DNA of 64,000 bases from Thermofilum uzonense (GTDB taxonomy: Archaea; Thermoproteota; Thermoprotei; Thermofilales; Thermofilaceae), in the NCBI RefSeq assembly GCF_000993805.1, contig NZ_CP009961.1:924714-988713 (forward strand), read 5' to 3'. Shown here in pieces: positions 8,301-16,862 of the stretch. The translations under genes were made by a program, and so were the position numbers. Position 1 is the first letter of the stretch; each line of letters starts with the position of its first letter. Under the pieces are notes generated by a model. The model did not search any database, was not told the origin of the DNA, and was given only the letters and a program-made list of their open reading frames with translations.

Positions 8301-9131
8301 ATGATGAGTCTAGTGGAGCCCCTGGTACCAATCATCACCGAAATGCTTGGAGAAGATGTAAAGGGAGTAGTGTTGTACGGGTCATCCACAGTCCCAGCAG
8401 ACCATTCCCCTCTAAGCGACATTAACATAGCAGTACTCCTACGCAAAAAACCCTCCATTGAGACTATGGCCTCTCTTACTGACAGGCTTGGCCCTGACGT
8501 ATCAGTGCTCTTCCTAACGATAGACGAGTTGAAAAGGTTAAGAGAGGAGGGCGAGTTCATAGCTCACGAGATTATTAGAGGAGGAAGGATACTCTACGCT
8601 GATGAAGAAGCAACTAGGGAGTTAGCGAAAACTCCACCAATTACGGAGCGTACAAAATCTTATCTACGGAGACATTCCACGGCTTGTCTCGGACTGTGTC
8701 TCGAGAACTATTTCAATGGACGGTTCAGCCTATCACTAAACTATGCGTTTAAGTCCCTTCGAAGTGCTTGTCGTCTGTTAGCAGTCGAGGACTCGCTTGT
8801 TATCCTTTCGGACGGCGAGATGCTCGGCTATCTTGAGAAGAAGGGAATGCAAGACATTATAGCTGTCTACCGGGAACTCCGTGACAGGAGGTTCAAGGGA
8901 GTGAGAAAAGGGGAACTTCTAAGCGTGCTCAATGTAGCCCTCAAGTCATCCATGAAGATCCTAGGCTTTGAACCCCTGGAAATTAATCAGGTGATTGAAA
9001 CCATCGAGAAAGAGTTTCGATTTGTCTCAGACGTTAAGTTTCGATTAGAGAATGGTTCCCCAACCCTTCACGTCACAGGCTTAAACAACAAGGGCAGTAA
9101 CCATGAAATACTCATCTCGCTTCGAAAATAG
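8301..9131 (+). CDS. MNT-type nucleotidyltransferase-like protein
   Basis: 276 residues. Residues ~1-100 match the minimal nucleotidyltransferase (MNT) fold: VVLYGSSTVPADHSPLSDIN gives the GS motif and the region of the catalytic DxD, but the second acidic position is asparagine (DIN). A helical region (about 110-220) follows, with an arrangement like the HEPN domains that often partner MNT proteins, then a short C-terminal extension ending in ILISLRK. Two ATGs are at 8,301 and 8,304; a TTTTTAA element about 20 bases upstream suggests a nearly leaderless mRNA. Could be an AMPylating or kanamycin-transferase-like enzyme or an inactive relative. Confidence 0.65.
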   Translation: MMSLVEPLVPIITEMLGEDVKGVVLYGSSTVPADHSPLSDINIAVLLRKKPSIETMASLTDRLGPDVSVLFLTIDELKRLREEGEFIAHEIIRGGRILYADEEATRELAKTPPITERTKSYLRRHSTACLGLCLENYFNGRFSLSLNYAFKSLRSACRLLAVEDSLVILSDGEMLGYLEKKGMQDIIAVYRELRDRRFKGVRKGELLSVLNVALKSSMKILGFEPLEINQVIETIEKEFRFVSDVKFRLENGSPTLHVTGLNNKGSNHEILISLRK

Positions 9132-9141
9132 GGGTTAAGGG

Positions 9142-9879
9142 TTGACTGCTTCCAACGACGTTTCCAAGATAAAAAGCGAGATAAGGAGGCAGATATGGGA
9201 GAGGATGATACGCGAAAAGGTAGCCTTACCCCCTTTTCCAATAGAGGGACGTATACCTAATTTTAAGGGAGCTGATCGGGCTGCAAAGAGACTCGTTGAA
9301 GATAAACTTTTCCAAGAAGCGGAGGTTGTCTTCTGCAGCCCGGATTCACCTCAAAGGCATGTACGAGAAGCTGTACTTAGGAGCGGTAAAATACTGGTAA
9401 TGGCTACACCACGTCTACGCGAGGGGTTTATCGTGCTTGACCCGCGCAAAATAGAGGAAAAAGTATTTCATGAAGCGGCAACAATCAAAGGCGCGTTTAA
9501 GTATGGGAGACTTGTCACTCTAGACCTACCAGTTATAGATTTGAAGGTTACGGGTAGCGTGGCTGTAAGCCGGGATGGCGGCAGAGTTGGTAAGGGAGGA
9601 GGGTTTAGCGACCTGGAATTTGCCATTCTCAAGACAATAGGCGTAATAGTCGATGAGACACCAGTGGTTACGACTGTACATGACCTGCAGTTCGTTGAGG
9701 CTATTCCCATGCTTAAACACGACGTCCCACTTGACGCTTTGTATACCCCTGAAAAGAAGATTTACACTACTAGAAAATTAAAGAAGCCCGAAGGTATTTA
9801 CTGGGACCTCATCCCCATAAAAAAGTTTGAGGAAATCCCTCTGTTGAAGATTCTCAGGGATAAAAACTTAAACAGATGA
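9142..9879 (+). CDS. 5-formyltetrahydrofolate cyclo-ligase-like protein
   Basis: 245-residue MTHFS-family protein: IRRQIWERMIREK at the N-terminus, VVFCSPDSPQRHVREAVL and VSRDGGRVGKGGGFSDLEFA, the last being the family's nucleotide-binding glycine-rich loop. Archaeal members are usually of uncertain function because substrate residues differ from the bacterial folate enzyme. The start is TTG at 9,142, with GGGGT just upstream, 10 bases after the stop of the preceding nucleotidyltransferase-like gene, so the two are likely one operon. Confidence 0.8.
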   Translation: MTASNDVSKIKSEIRRQIWERMIREKVALPPFPIEGRIPNFKGADRAAKRLVEDKLFQEAEVVFCSPDSPQRHVREAVLRSGKILVMATPRLREGFIVLDPRKIEEKVFHEAATIKGAFKYGRLVTLDLPVIDLKVTGSVAVSRDGGRVGKGGGFSDLEFAILKTIGVIVDETPVVTTVHDLQFVEAIPMLKHDVPLDALYTPEKKIYTTRKLKKPEGIYWDLIPIKKFEEIPLLKILRDKNLNR

Positions 9880-9900
9880 AAAACCCAAATTGTTAAGGGT

Positions 9901-10695
9901 ATGCGAATGGCTCTCAAAATTCTATTAACAAACGATGACGGTCCCTTCTCACCCGGCCTAGCGATTCTACGCGAAGCAGTTAAAGACCTGGGACAGGTCT
10001 TCACCGTTGTGCCCGAGACTCCCAAATCCGCCACGGGACTCGGTCTAACCCTCCACAAACCAGTACGCGTGAACAAGTTAAAGGTTGATCAGGAGCACAT
10101 TTATCTGGTAAGTGGAACTCCCAGCGACGTTATCTACATAGCCATGAACGTTGTGACGGGTAAGCCTGACTTGGTGGTCTCAGGAGTAAACATAGGAGAT
10201 AACTTGAGCGTCCAAGTCATCCTCTCATCGGGTACCCTGGGGGCTGTCCTACAAGCCTCCATAGAAGGGATACCTGGAGTGGCTTTTAGCGCATCCGTGG
10301 ACTCCCCTGAGGAGTTGGAAGAACCTGAGTACAGAAAGTTTATAACGAGAACCTCACGGATAATACTGGAAAGCCTTCTCAAAACTGGTTTCCCAGAAGG
10401 AGTGGACGCCTTGAACGTAAATTTCCCACCTGTTATCACGAGTGAAGTAGTCGTTGCGCGTCCGGCAAGGAGAAGGTTCTCTACGGCCGTCGTGAAGAGG
10501 AGAGACCCCCAGGGAAGACCCTATTACTGGCTATACGGACAGCCCGTCGAGGTCGAGAAAGACACAGACGTCTACGCGGTGCTCGAGGACGGCAAGATCG
10601 CAATAACGCCGATATCGCTTGGTATGCTGTTCGAACACAAAGTTGAGACAATAGACACGTTTCTCAAGGAAATCAAAAACAGACTTGAAGGATGA
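9901..10695 (+). CDS. surE: 5'-nucleotidase SurE
   Basis: 264 residues. The N-terminal LLTNDDGPFSPGL motif holds the paired aspartates that bind the divalent metal, followed by GTPSDVIYIAMN and SGVNIGDNLSVQ, all diagnostic of SurE survival-protein phosphatases that dephosphorylate nucleoside monophosphates and polyphosphate. Full length for the family. Its last codons overlap the start of the THEP1 gene by 4 bases, so nucleotide-handling genes SurE and THEP1 are translationally coupled. Confidence 0.9.
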   Translation: MRMALKILLTNDDGPFSPGLAILREAVKDLGQVFTVVPETPKSATGLGLTLHKPVRVNKLKVDQEHIYLVSGTPSDVIYIAMNVVTGKPDLVVSGVNIGDNLSVQVILSSGTLGAVLQASIEGIPGVAFSASVDSPEELEEPEYRKFITRTSRIILESLLKTGFPEGVDALNVNFPPVITSEVVVARPARRRFSTAVVKRRDPQGRPYYWLYGQPVEVEKDTDVYAVLEDGKIAITPISLGMLFEHKVETIDTFLKEIKNRLEG

Positions 10696-11246
10696 AGGAC
10701 ATGAATAAGAACTTTCTAATCACAGGTAGACCCGGCATAGGGAAGACTACTTGTCTAAGGCGCGCCGCTGAAATCCTCTTGAGCAGAAACGTCGTAGTCG
10801 GGGGTATGTTAACGCTAGAGGTTAGGGAGGGTGGTATAAGGCAGGGCTTCCAAATCATTGACCTGATAAGTGGTAGAAAAGGAAAACTTGCCGACGTAAA
10901 CCTAAACAAGGGGCCAAGGGTGGGAAAATATTGGGTAAACCTTCAGGACCTCGAGGAGATTGGTGTTACTGCGATTAGGAGAGCTCTCAGGGAGGCAAAA
11001 GTGGTGATAATTGATGAAATTGGACCAATGGAATTGTTTAGTGAAGCTTTCCGGGAGGCGGTGACAGCGGCACTAGATTCTCCAAAGCCTGTACTGGCAT
11101 CCATCCATTTTAGAGCACGTGAGTCTACATTTGGCAGGATGATCCTAAGCAGACCTGACGTAGAGGTTGTCGAGCTAACAATATCTAACCGTGAGCAGGT
11201 CCCGGTTGAACTTGCAAGAAAAATAGCACAGCTGGTGGCAGCCTAG
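10692..11246 (+). CDS. THEP1-family nucleoside-triphosphatase
   Basis: 184-residue P-loop NTPase with Walker A GRPGIGKTT at the very N-terminus, the Walker B-type VVIIDEIGPMELFS, and ASIHFRARE towards the C-terminus, matching COG1618 (THEP1). Members hydrolyse several nucleoside triphosphates in vitro; the cellular role is not settled. It overlaps surE by 4 bases (ATGA arrangement) and ends convergently with the iron ADH gene, overlapping it by 4 bases. Confidence 0.88.
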   Translation: MKDMNKNFLITGRPGIGKTTCLRRAAEILLSRNVVVGGMLTLEVREGGIRQGFQIIDLISGRKGKLADVNLNKGPRVGKYWVNLQDLEEIGVTAIRRALREAKVVIIDEIGPMELFSEAFREAVTAALDSPKPVLASIHFRARESTFGRMILSRPDVEVVELTISNREQVPVELARKIAQLVAA

Positions 11247-12388
11247 TACACGGCCTCAAAAATACTACGAACAATGCTTTCACTTACATCCAAAGGCGCG
11301 TTCGCTAGGTTTCTCTGATAGCGAAGCCCTTCTTTGACATAGTGTTCTAGCTGCTCCCGCGTAACTCCCAGATCCCGAAGCTTCAGAGGTGCTCCAACAC
11401 TCGCCTTTAGTCTCTGTATTGCCTCTTCTAAACCGCCGGGCGGTCTAGCAACCCCCGTTTTGAGATAGAACGTTTCACTTTTTGCTGGGAGTATTCCTTC
11501 ATAGAATCGGGCTGCTCCGGGTAGAATCATCGCGTTTGCAAGCCCGTGAGGTAGACCGAGCTCGACTGTGAGCGCATAGCCTAGACCATGACCCAGGTTC
11601 GTGCCACTATAGTTAATCGCTATCCCTGCTAACATGCTAGCATAGAATACCTTCTCTCTGCACTCAAAAAGACCAGTCACGGCACAGGGCAGATACCTGA
11701 ATATTATTCCTGCTGCCTCCAAGGCGAGAAGGTCGGAGTATGGATTGCTCCTGCGGCTAAAATAAGCTTCAATGGCGTGGCTCAGAGCGTCAAGACCTGT
11801 ACTCGCGGACTGATCACGTGGGAGATAATTTAGAACCAGAGGGTCGAGAACTGCGTAGTCTGGATATATGCCATCACCGGAAACTGCTATTTTCATCTTG
11901 TTAGTCTCATCCACAAGAACAGAGTACTTAGTCACCTCGCTACCCGTACCGTGAGTCGTAGGAATTGCTATCAATGGAGTAAGCCTTTCATCGACCGTTT
12001 TTGGATACACATAATCCTCTATGCTGCCTCCGAGTGTGTAGACCACGTTTAAGGCTTTAGCAGCATCAATCACACTGCCACCCCCAAATGCTACTATCAC
12101 GTCTGGCTGAACCTTACTCGCTACTTCCATGGCTTTTCTAATAGTCGTGTAAGTAGGGTTCGGTTCAACATCGCTGAAAAAGCTACACGTTAAGCCTGAA
12201 TCTTCAAGTATTTGTCTAATCTTCGCGTCATAGCCGTATTTACGGGCGAAGGTCCGCCCCGTAATAACGAGGGCTTTTCTTCCGTGCTTAGAGGCGAGCT
12301 GCCCGATGGTTTCAATTGCCCCCCGCCGAAAAATTATCCTAGTGGGAAGCCACAAGTTAAAGGGAGTTGTCTCCGTCATAAATGTCAT
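11243..12388 (-). CDS. Iron-containing alcohol dehydrogenase
   Basis: 381 residues of the group III (Fe-ADH) family. Seen are the NAD(P)-binding VIAFGGGSVIDAAKALN, IPTTHGTGSEVTKYSV, and iron-ligand regions DALSHAIEAYFS and GHGLGYALTVELGLPHGLAN, so the Asp and three His iron ligands appear to be kept. It would interconvert an alcohol and aldehyde or ketone; substrate cannot be read from sequence. Single-gene unit with its own short upstream region. Confidence 0.88.
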   Translation of the reverse strand: MTFMTETTPFNLWLPTRIIFRRGAIETIGQLASKHGRKALVITGRTFARKYGYDAKIRQILEDSGLTCSFFSDVEPNPTYTTIRKAMEVASKVQPDVIVAFGGGSVIDAAKALNVVYTLGGSIEDYVYPKTVDERLTPLIAIPTTHGTGSEVTKYSVLVDETNKMKIAVSGDGIYPDYAVLDPLVLNYLPRDQSASTGLDALSHAIEAYFSRRSNPYSDLLALEAAGIIFRYLPCAVTGLFECREKVFYASMLAGIAINYSGTNLGHGLGYALTVELGLPHGLANAMILPGAARFYEGILPAKSETFYLKTGVARPPGGLEEAIQRLKASVGAPLKLRDLGVTREQLEHYVKEGLRYQRNLANAPLDVSESIVRSIFEAVY

Positions 12389-12427
12389 GTTGAAACCCTG
12401 AATGAAAAGTATTGTCCCAAACAGTAT

Positions 12428-13975
12428 TTATGCGTTTGAGTGTGCAAGGTCCGGGTAGTACTCAGTCAGAACCCTTGTAATGTCTACTCTTGGTGTGAAT
12501 GTCAAGACGGCATTTAGCCCAATATTCAGGAACCCTTCGCGATCCGACCTGAAGAGATCGAGGGCCTTCGCCAGCTTAACTTTAAGCTCCTCGTATTCAC
12601 GCGAATCAATCTCGGGGACGCGGGGATCCCTGGCAAAGTCTATAAGGTCTCGTATATCGTTTCCGAAGAGCCATCCATTCACCCCATCCTTTATCAGTTC
12701 GATGGCAGCACCGTCGCGTGAAGCTATCGATGCTGTAGCGTTTAGTGCAGCCTTCATGAAGCTGGTCCCACTGGCCTCGTATCCCGAGAACGGGGTGAAT
12801 AGTAGGATGTCTCCGCCTGCAAGGATTGTTCTGGCCTTCTGCACATCGTAGTCGGGAAAGTATACTACATTCGGTCTACTCTTTTCTAGCTCTTTAAACT
12901 TTCTCATGTACCCGAGACCTTCCTTGTCCTCGGGGTGAGCCTTACCCCCAAGCAGGAAGAAGACATCTCTGTCCGCTTCCTCTATCAACTTCAAGGCAAA
13001 GTATGGGCGTTTATACTTGGTGATACGTCTCGCCCACACGACTATGGGGGTTTCAGGGTCTATACTCACGTGCTTACGCGAGCCGACGAGACGCACAGCT
13101 TCTTCACGAATTTTTTTCTTGGCCTCCGCTAGAACACCGTTGTTCAGACCCCCGTTCAACAGATGGTCACGAATACTCGGATGCATCCATCTCTCAATGT
13201 CAACACCGTTAGTAACGAATCTGGCCTTGTCAATAAGGTGAGGTATTACCCTCCTCATAACATTAAAGTGCTTTGCTGAAACCATTATTAGCTCTCGAGA
13301 CATTATGGCCCCCAGGGTTGTCAGAACAACTTTGTCCTCTATCATTTTGTATCCAAATTCTTGCTCAAAGTATTCTCTGGGAAATGACGGGTGTCCCCAT
13401 GAGCCGGGCGTATGGATGATTAGTCTGAAGTATCCGGGAAGGTTGAGTACGAGGGGTAGCAGTGCAGTATATGCCTCTTGCAAGTCGATATACTTGACGT
13501 ATTCAACTCCAACAACATTTTTTATATACTCCGCTGATGCACGGGCGAGGAAAACATACTTCAGGAATTTTTCTTTTGGGTCTCTCTCGATAAAGACTCT
13601 ATCAACTATACTCTTGGCCCAGTCCGGTTCCACTGGCTCAAAGAATACCACTCTAGCACTACCTTTAGTGTAGACCCATGTGGAAACGCCTACTCTTTCA
13701 CCTTTAAGCGTTACTTCGAGCTCACAGCATCGTTGAAGTTTATCGAGAAAGCTCTTGGGTTGACCTTGCGGGACTGGCCTGGGGCTTCCGTCAGCGTCGA
13801 ACTCATAGTCTACGTAGCCTCCACGATAGAGGAGCGAGAGGACGTGATAGTTTAATCCAAGACGTGAAGCTGCGTAAAACTTGTCCCCCTCTAGTACACC
13901 GAGTCCGCCGGCGTACGTGAATCCCTCATCGAGAGCTATTTCGGGTGTAATGCTTATTATGGCTTCAGCGGGCAT
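12428..13975 (-). CDS. GT35 alpha-glucan phosphorylase, short archaeal form
   Basis: 515 residues, much shorter than the ~800 of animal glycogen phosphorylases but typical of short archaeal members. Motifs: YAGGLGVLEGDKFYAAS at the N-terminus (phosphorylase GGLGxLAGD signature), ARRITKYKRPYFAL, and GYEASGTSFMKAALNATASI, whose lysine corresponds to the one that binds pyridoxal phosphate. It would release glucose-1-phosphate from alpha-1,4-glucan. An asparagine usual just before that lysine is phenylalanine here (SFMK for SNMK). ATG at 13,975; the AT-rich 13,976-14,078 upstream is a likely promoter. Confidence 0.85.
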   Translation of the reverse strand: MPAEAIISITPEIALDEGFTYAGGLGVLEGDKFYAASRLGLNYHVLSLLYRGGYVDYEFDADGSPRPVPQGQPKSFLDKLQRCCELEVTLKGERVGVSTWVYTKGSARVVFFEPVEPDWAKSIVDRVFIERDPKEKFLKYVFLARASAEYIKNVVGVEYVKYIDLQEAYTALLPLVLNLPGYFRLIIHTPGSWGHPSFPREYFEQEFGYKMIEDKVVLTTLGAIMSRELIMVSAKHFNVMRRVIPHLIDKARFVTNGVDIERWMHPSIRDHLLNGGLNNGVLAEAKKKIREEAVRLVGSRKHVSIDPETPIVVWARRITKYKRPYFALKLIEEADRDVFFLLGGKAHPEDKEGLGYMRKFKELEKSRPNVVYFPDYDVQKARTILAGGDILLFTPFSGYEASGTSFMKAALNATASIASRDGAAIELIKDGVNGWLFGNDIRDLIDFARDPRVPEIDSREYEELKVKLAKALDLFRSDREGFLNIGLNAVLTFTPRVDITRVLTEYYPDLAHSNA

Positions 13976-14078
13976 TATGACTCAGAAGCGGTTATTTTGT
14001 GCATCCTTAAATTCTTTTTTAATAATATTTTAATAATTTCACGAAATTAGGATATAAAATAAAGTGTGAGGAAGTTCT

Positions 14079-14450
14079 TCAGTTTCGATTGTCATCTGAC
14101 CCAAGATGTAATTTTTGATAATCGCCTCTGTTATTTAAGTAGTAGCCCTTTATTATCCCGTTGTTTTGGGGAACTAGAAGAAGCCTTCCGCCATCCTCGA
14201 AGTGTAGCTCAATATAGCTTAAACTTTCGCCGAGAACTTCTGAGAGCTTTCTTGCAATGCTGACCATGGCGGCAGATGCTGCTGAGATCATTAGATCTCC
14301 CTTATTACTCAGGGGAAGGCCCTCTTCATTCGTAAGGAATTCCTCATTCTCAAGTTTGAGCTTCCTGACGATGCCGATGCTCTCTGCTCCTCCAGCATGT
14401 TTGTTTACCAAATTATTCATTTTCATCATCACCGCATTGTCTAACTCCAA
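14079..14450 (-). CDS. Roadblock/LC7-like protein
   Basis: 123-residue alpha/beta protein with the roadblock/LC7 pattern: an N-terminal helix, an ESIGIVRKLKLENEEFL strand pair, DLMISAASAAMVSIARKL helix, then YIELHFEDGGRLLLVP strands. Such proteins are small scaffolds that often pair with Ras-like GTPases in prokaryotes; no GTPase gene is adjacent here. Followed on the same strand (after 39 bases upstream) by the HAD gene. Function is inferred from fold only. Confidence 0.65.
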   Translation of the reverse strand: MELDNAVMMKMNNLVNKHAGGAESIGIVRKLKLENEEFLTNEEGLPLSNKGDLMISAASAAMVSIARKLSEVLGESLSYIELHFEDGGRLLLVPQNNGIIKGYYLNNRGDYQKLHLGSDDNRN

Positions 14451-14489
14451 GCCATTTAAAAGTAATTTAGTTCAATGGGTTTCCTATGT

Positions 14490-15200
14490 CTAAACAGTTT
14501 CTAGGAGAAGTTTTATCTCGCTCATATTCTTAACCGTATAGTCCGGTTTCTCCCGGCCATTGTACTCATGGAAACCTGTGTATGCCACCGTCTTCATCCC
14601 CAAGTTTTTCGCCCCTATGATATCGGCTTCTTCGTCCCCGACGAAGATACTCTTTGTTGGGATTATACCGGTGTTGTAAACTATCCAGGAGTAGAACCTT
14701 GGATGTGGTTTCCTGTAGGCTATCTCATCGGAAAAAGCGAAAGCATCAAAGAGTGTTGATAGCCCTTTGTGCTTGAGAAGTTTTAGAGTATGCTCCCCAC
14801 TAAAAGTGTTGGATGCTATTATAACCTTGTAGCCGAGACTCTTGGCATGAATGAGTAGCTCCGGTGCGCCCAGTGCCATGGTCATCGAGTTCAGGTATGG
14901 ATACATGTATGCCTCGCTAAGCGATTTGAGTAATTCACGGTTGGGCTTGACGTTTAATTTATTCAGGAATATTATTATCTCTCCCTGGAGATCCACCTCG
15001 CGGAACGTGTTGTTCCTTATCTCATCGGCTAGGAGACGGGCTTCAATGTATGCCCGGTAGACATCTTCGACATCGAATTCATACCCGTTGCTAGCCAGGG
15101 CTTCGGCAACCTTTAGGGAGCGAAGCCTATGGTATTCCTCTATTGTAACCACTGGGTAGAATAGCGTTCCCCAGAAATCTATTAGGAGGCCTTTCTGCAC
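14490..15200 (-). CDS. HAD-superfamily hydrolase
   Basis: 236 residues. Motif I is IDFWGTLF (nucleophilic Asp kept; the second Asp of the usual DxD is Trp, as in phosphonatase/dehalogenase-like members), motif II IIASNTFSG, motif III lysine in YRKPHPRFY, motif IV VGDEEADIIGAK. Probably a small-molecule phosphatase or dehalogenase-like enzyme; substrate unknown. Its start lies 19 bases inside the end of pheT on the same strand, so it is probably translated from the pheST message. Confidence 0.85.
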   Translation of the reverse strand: MQKGLLIDFWGTLFYPVVTIEEYHRLRSLKVAEALASNGYEFDVEDVYRAYIEARLLADEIRNNTFREVDLQGEIIIFLNKLNVKPNRELLKSLSEAYMYPYLNSMTMALGAPELLIHAKSLGYKVIIASNTFSGEHTLKLLKHKGLSTLFDAFAFSDEIAYRKPHPRFYSWIVYNTGIIPTKSIFVGDEEADIIGAKNLGMKTVAYTGFHEYNGREKPDYTVKNMSEIKLLLETV

Positions 15201-16858
15201 TCTTCAAAGCACCTTTTGAGGTGTGAAAGGTCTAACTCGCAAATAACTACTGGAACTTTTAATTCAAAGCTTTGTAGCACGGCTGGATGAACCTCGCCGA
15301 TAATCCCTAGCTCTCCGAGCTTTGAATAGATTTTCGCTGATCTTCCCTGAATGAGGCTTGGGTGTTCTAGGGGCTGGTAAGTCACTTCTACCCCGAATTG
15401 AGAAGCAAGTGTCTTCAGGACTGCCATCCCGTCGGTGAGTGTAACGCCCCTACCTGCGATAGCAAAGGCAAGGTGCCTCTCGTCCCTAGCTTTATTTTCG
15501 CGCATAGGGTCTGGTATTACCACGTCTCCCACCTCGAATATCCTTTGAGGGTATCCTGCGTGCTTGCTTGCCGAGAGAGTGGCGAGAAGCTGTGGAGAAA
15601 TCCAGACACGTAGGGCGTGGAATGTTTCGTGCTTAGGGTTCTCGACCTCTATTATATCTCCTGCCGGGAGGTTCATCCTATCAAACATCAGCGCCTTGCT
15701 AGTCATGATGTAATTGTTTACCTCCACAAAACCCATCCCTATCATCCCTTCCCTGACAGCTCTCGAGAAAACTTCCAAGCCATCCTCACGTCCAGGGTGG
15801 AGTGGAGGCATGTAGCTCGGCTCGATTGTATCGAAACCATATGCCATTGCAACCTCTTCTGCTATGTCAACGGGGTGAAGGATGTCTACTCTGAAATATG
15901 GGTATTCTACCGAGAGTGTTGTAGGTGAAAGCGGTGATGCTTTCATCCTCATTCTTGCAAGGAGCTCGACCGTATTTTCTATATCAATATCAAGTCCGAG
16001 GAGCATCTGATTCAGAGCCGTGTCGTAGACTATCCTTTCAGGCTCCGTAATAGGAGTTGTCCTTAGATCTTCCCGGTAAATGTTACGCACAGCATGTATT
16101 GTACCTCCTCGCATGGCTACAGCGTAGGCGACAAGAGTGATGATACGCTTCCCAGCCTCGGGGTCCGTGCTTGTAACATCGATGAGTATGTCCTTTGAGT
16201 TCTCTGTTAGTCTATAGTCCTCACTATTTGTGATTGGCGGGAAGCTAACAACTTGATCCCTCGCGTCAACTATAAGCGGAACCTCCTCCTGGCCCTCTAG
16301 AAGGTGCCTGTACGCTATACCCTTGGGGTGGGTCTTTAGAACCTCTCTTGGAGTCATCTCTATAGTGAAGCCGAGCGGTTTGAACTTAACAGCATCTGGT
16401 TTAACAGACGAATATTTTACAGGAAACTCGACGCCAGTTAGGTCATAAAGCCCTATGGAGACCTTTCGCCTGTCTCTACCGTATGTCAGGTGTATCTTCT
16501 CCTGAAGCTGCATAAGCTGCCGAATACTTTCGTCGTCTAGACTAACACCCTTCACGACTGCAAAGAAAGCATAGGGACGGTAAGATGGCCCGTTAATATG
16601 GGCCTCGTAAGTATGGTCGCTGATTGACACTTTAGGGAGCCCTTTCTCTAACCCTAGGAGTCCTTTCACGTAGATCGAGAGAAGCTCTGCGGAGTACAAG
16701 TCTGGCCTGTCATGGGTAGCCTCAAAGGATATAGTGTCTCCCGCTATGTCTTCGACCTCGCATTTTAAGCGGGGTAGTATGTTCCTCAGCTCGCTTTCTG
16801 AGAGGCTTACACCAACTAAGCGTTCCAGGTCCCAAAGTTTGACCTCAACTACTGGCAT
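15182..16858 (-). CDS. pheT: Phenylalanyl-tRNA synthetase beta subunit
   Basis: 558 residues, the size of archaeal/eukaryotic-type PheT. The N-terminus MPVVEVKLWDLERLVG and ISFEATHDRPDLYS are signature segments; the B5 region and the C-terminal core (VDILHPVDIAEEVAMAYGFD, then KHETFHALRVWISPQLL) follow. It forms the (alpha-beta)2 enzyme with PheS, charging tRNA-Phe. It starts 4 bases after pheS, forming a pheS-pheT-HAD operon on the minus strand. Confidence 0.95.
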   Translation of the reverse strand: MPVVEVKLWDLERLVGVSLSESELRNILPRLKCEVEDIAGDTISFEATHDRPDLYSAELLSIYVKGLLGLEKGLPKVSISDHTYEAHINGPSYRPYAFFAVVKGVSLDDESIRQLMQLQEKIHLTYGRDRRKVSIGLYDLTGVEFPVKYSSVKPDAVKFKPLGFTIEMTPREVLKTHPKGIAYRHLLEGQEEVPLIVDARDQVVSFPPITNSEDYRLTENSKDILIDVTSTDPEAGKRIITLVAYAVAMRGGTIHAVRNIYREDLRTTPITEPERIVYDTALNQMLLGLDIDIENTVELLARMRMKASPLSPTTLSVEYPYFRVDILHPVDIAEEVAMAYGFDTIEPSYMPPLHPGREDGLEVFSRAVREGMIGMGFVEVNNYIMTSKALMFDRMNLPAGDIIEVENPKHETFHALRVWISPQLLATLSASKHAGYPQRIFEVGDVVIPDPMRENKARDERHLAFAIAGRGVTLTDGMAVLKTLASQFGVEVTYQPLEHPSLIQGRSAKIYSKLGELGIIGEVHPAVLQSFELKVPVVICELDLSHLKRCFEECRKAS

Positions 16859-16862
16859 ACAC

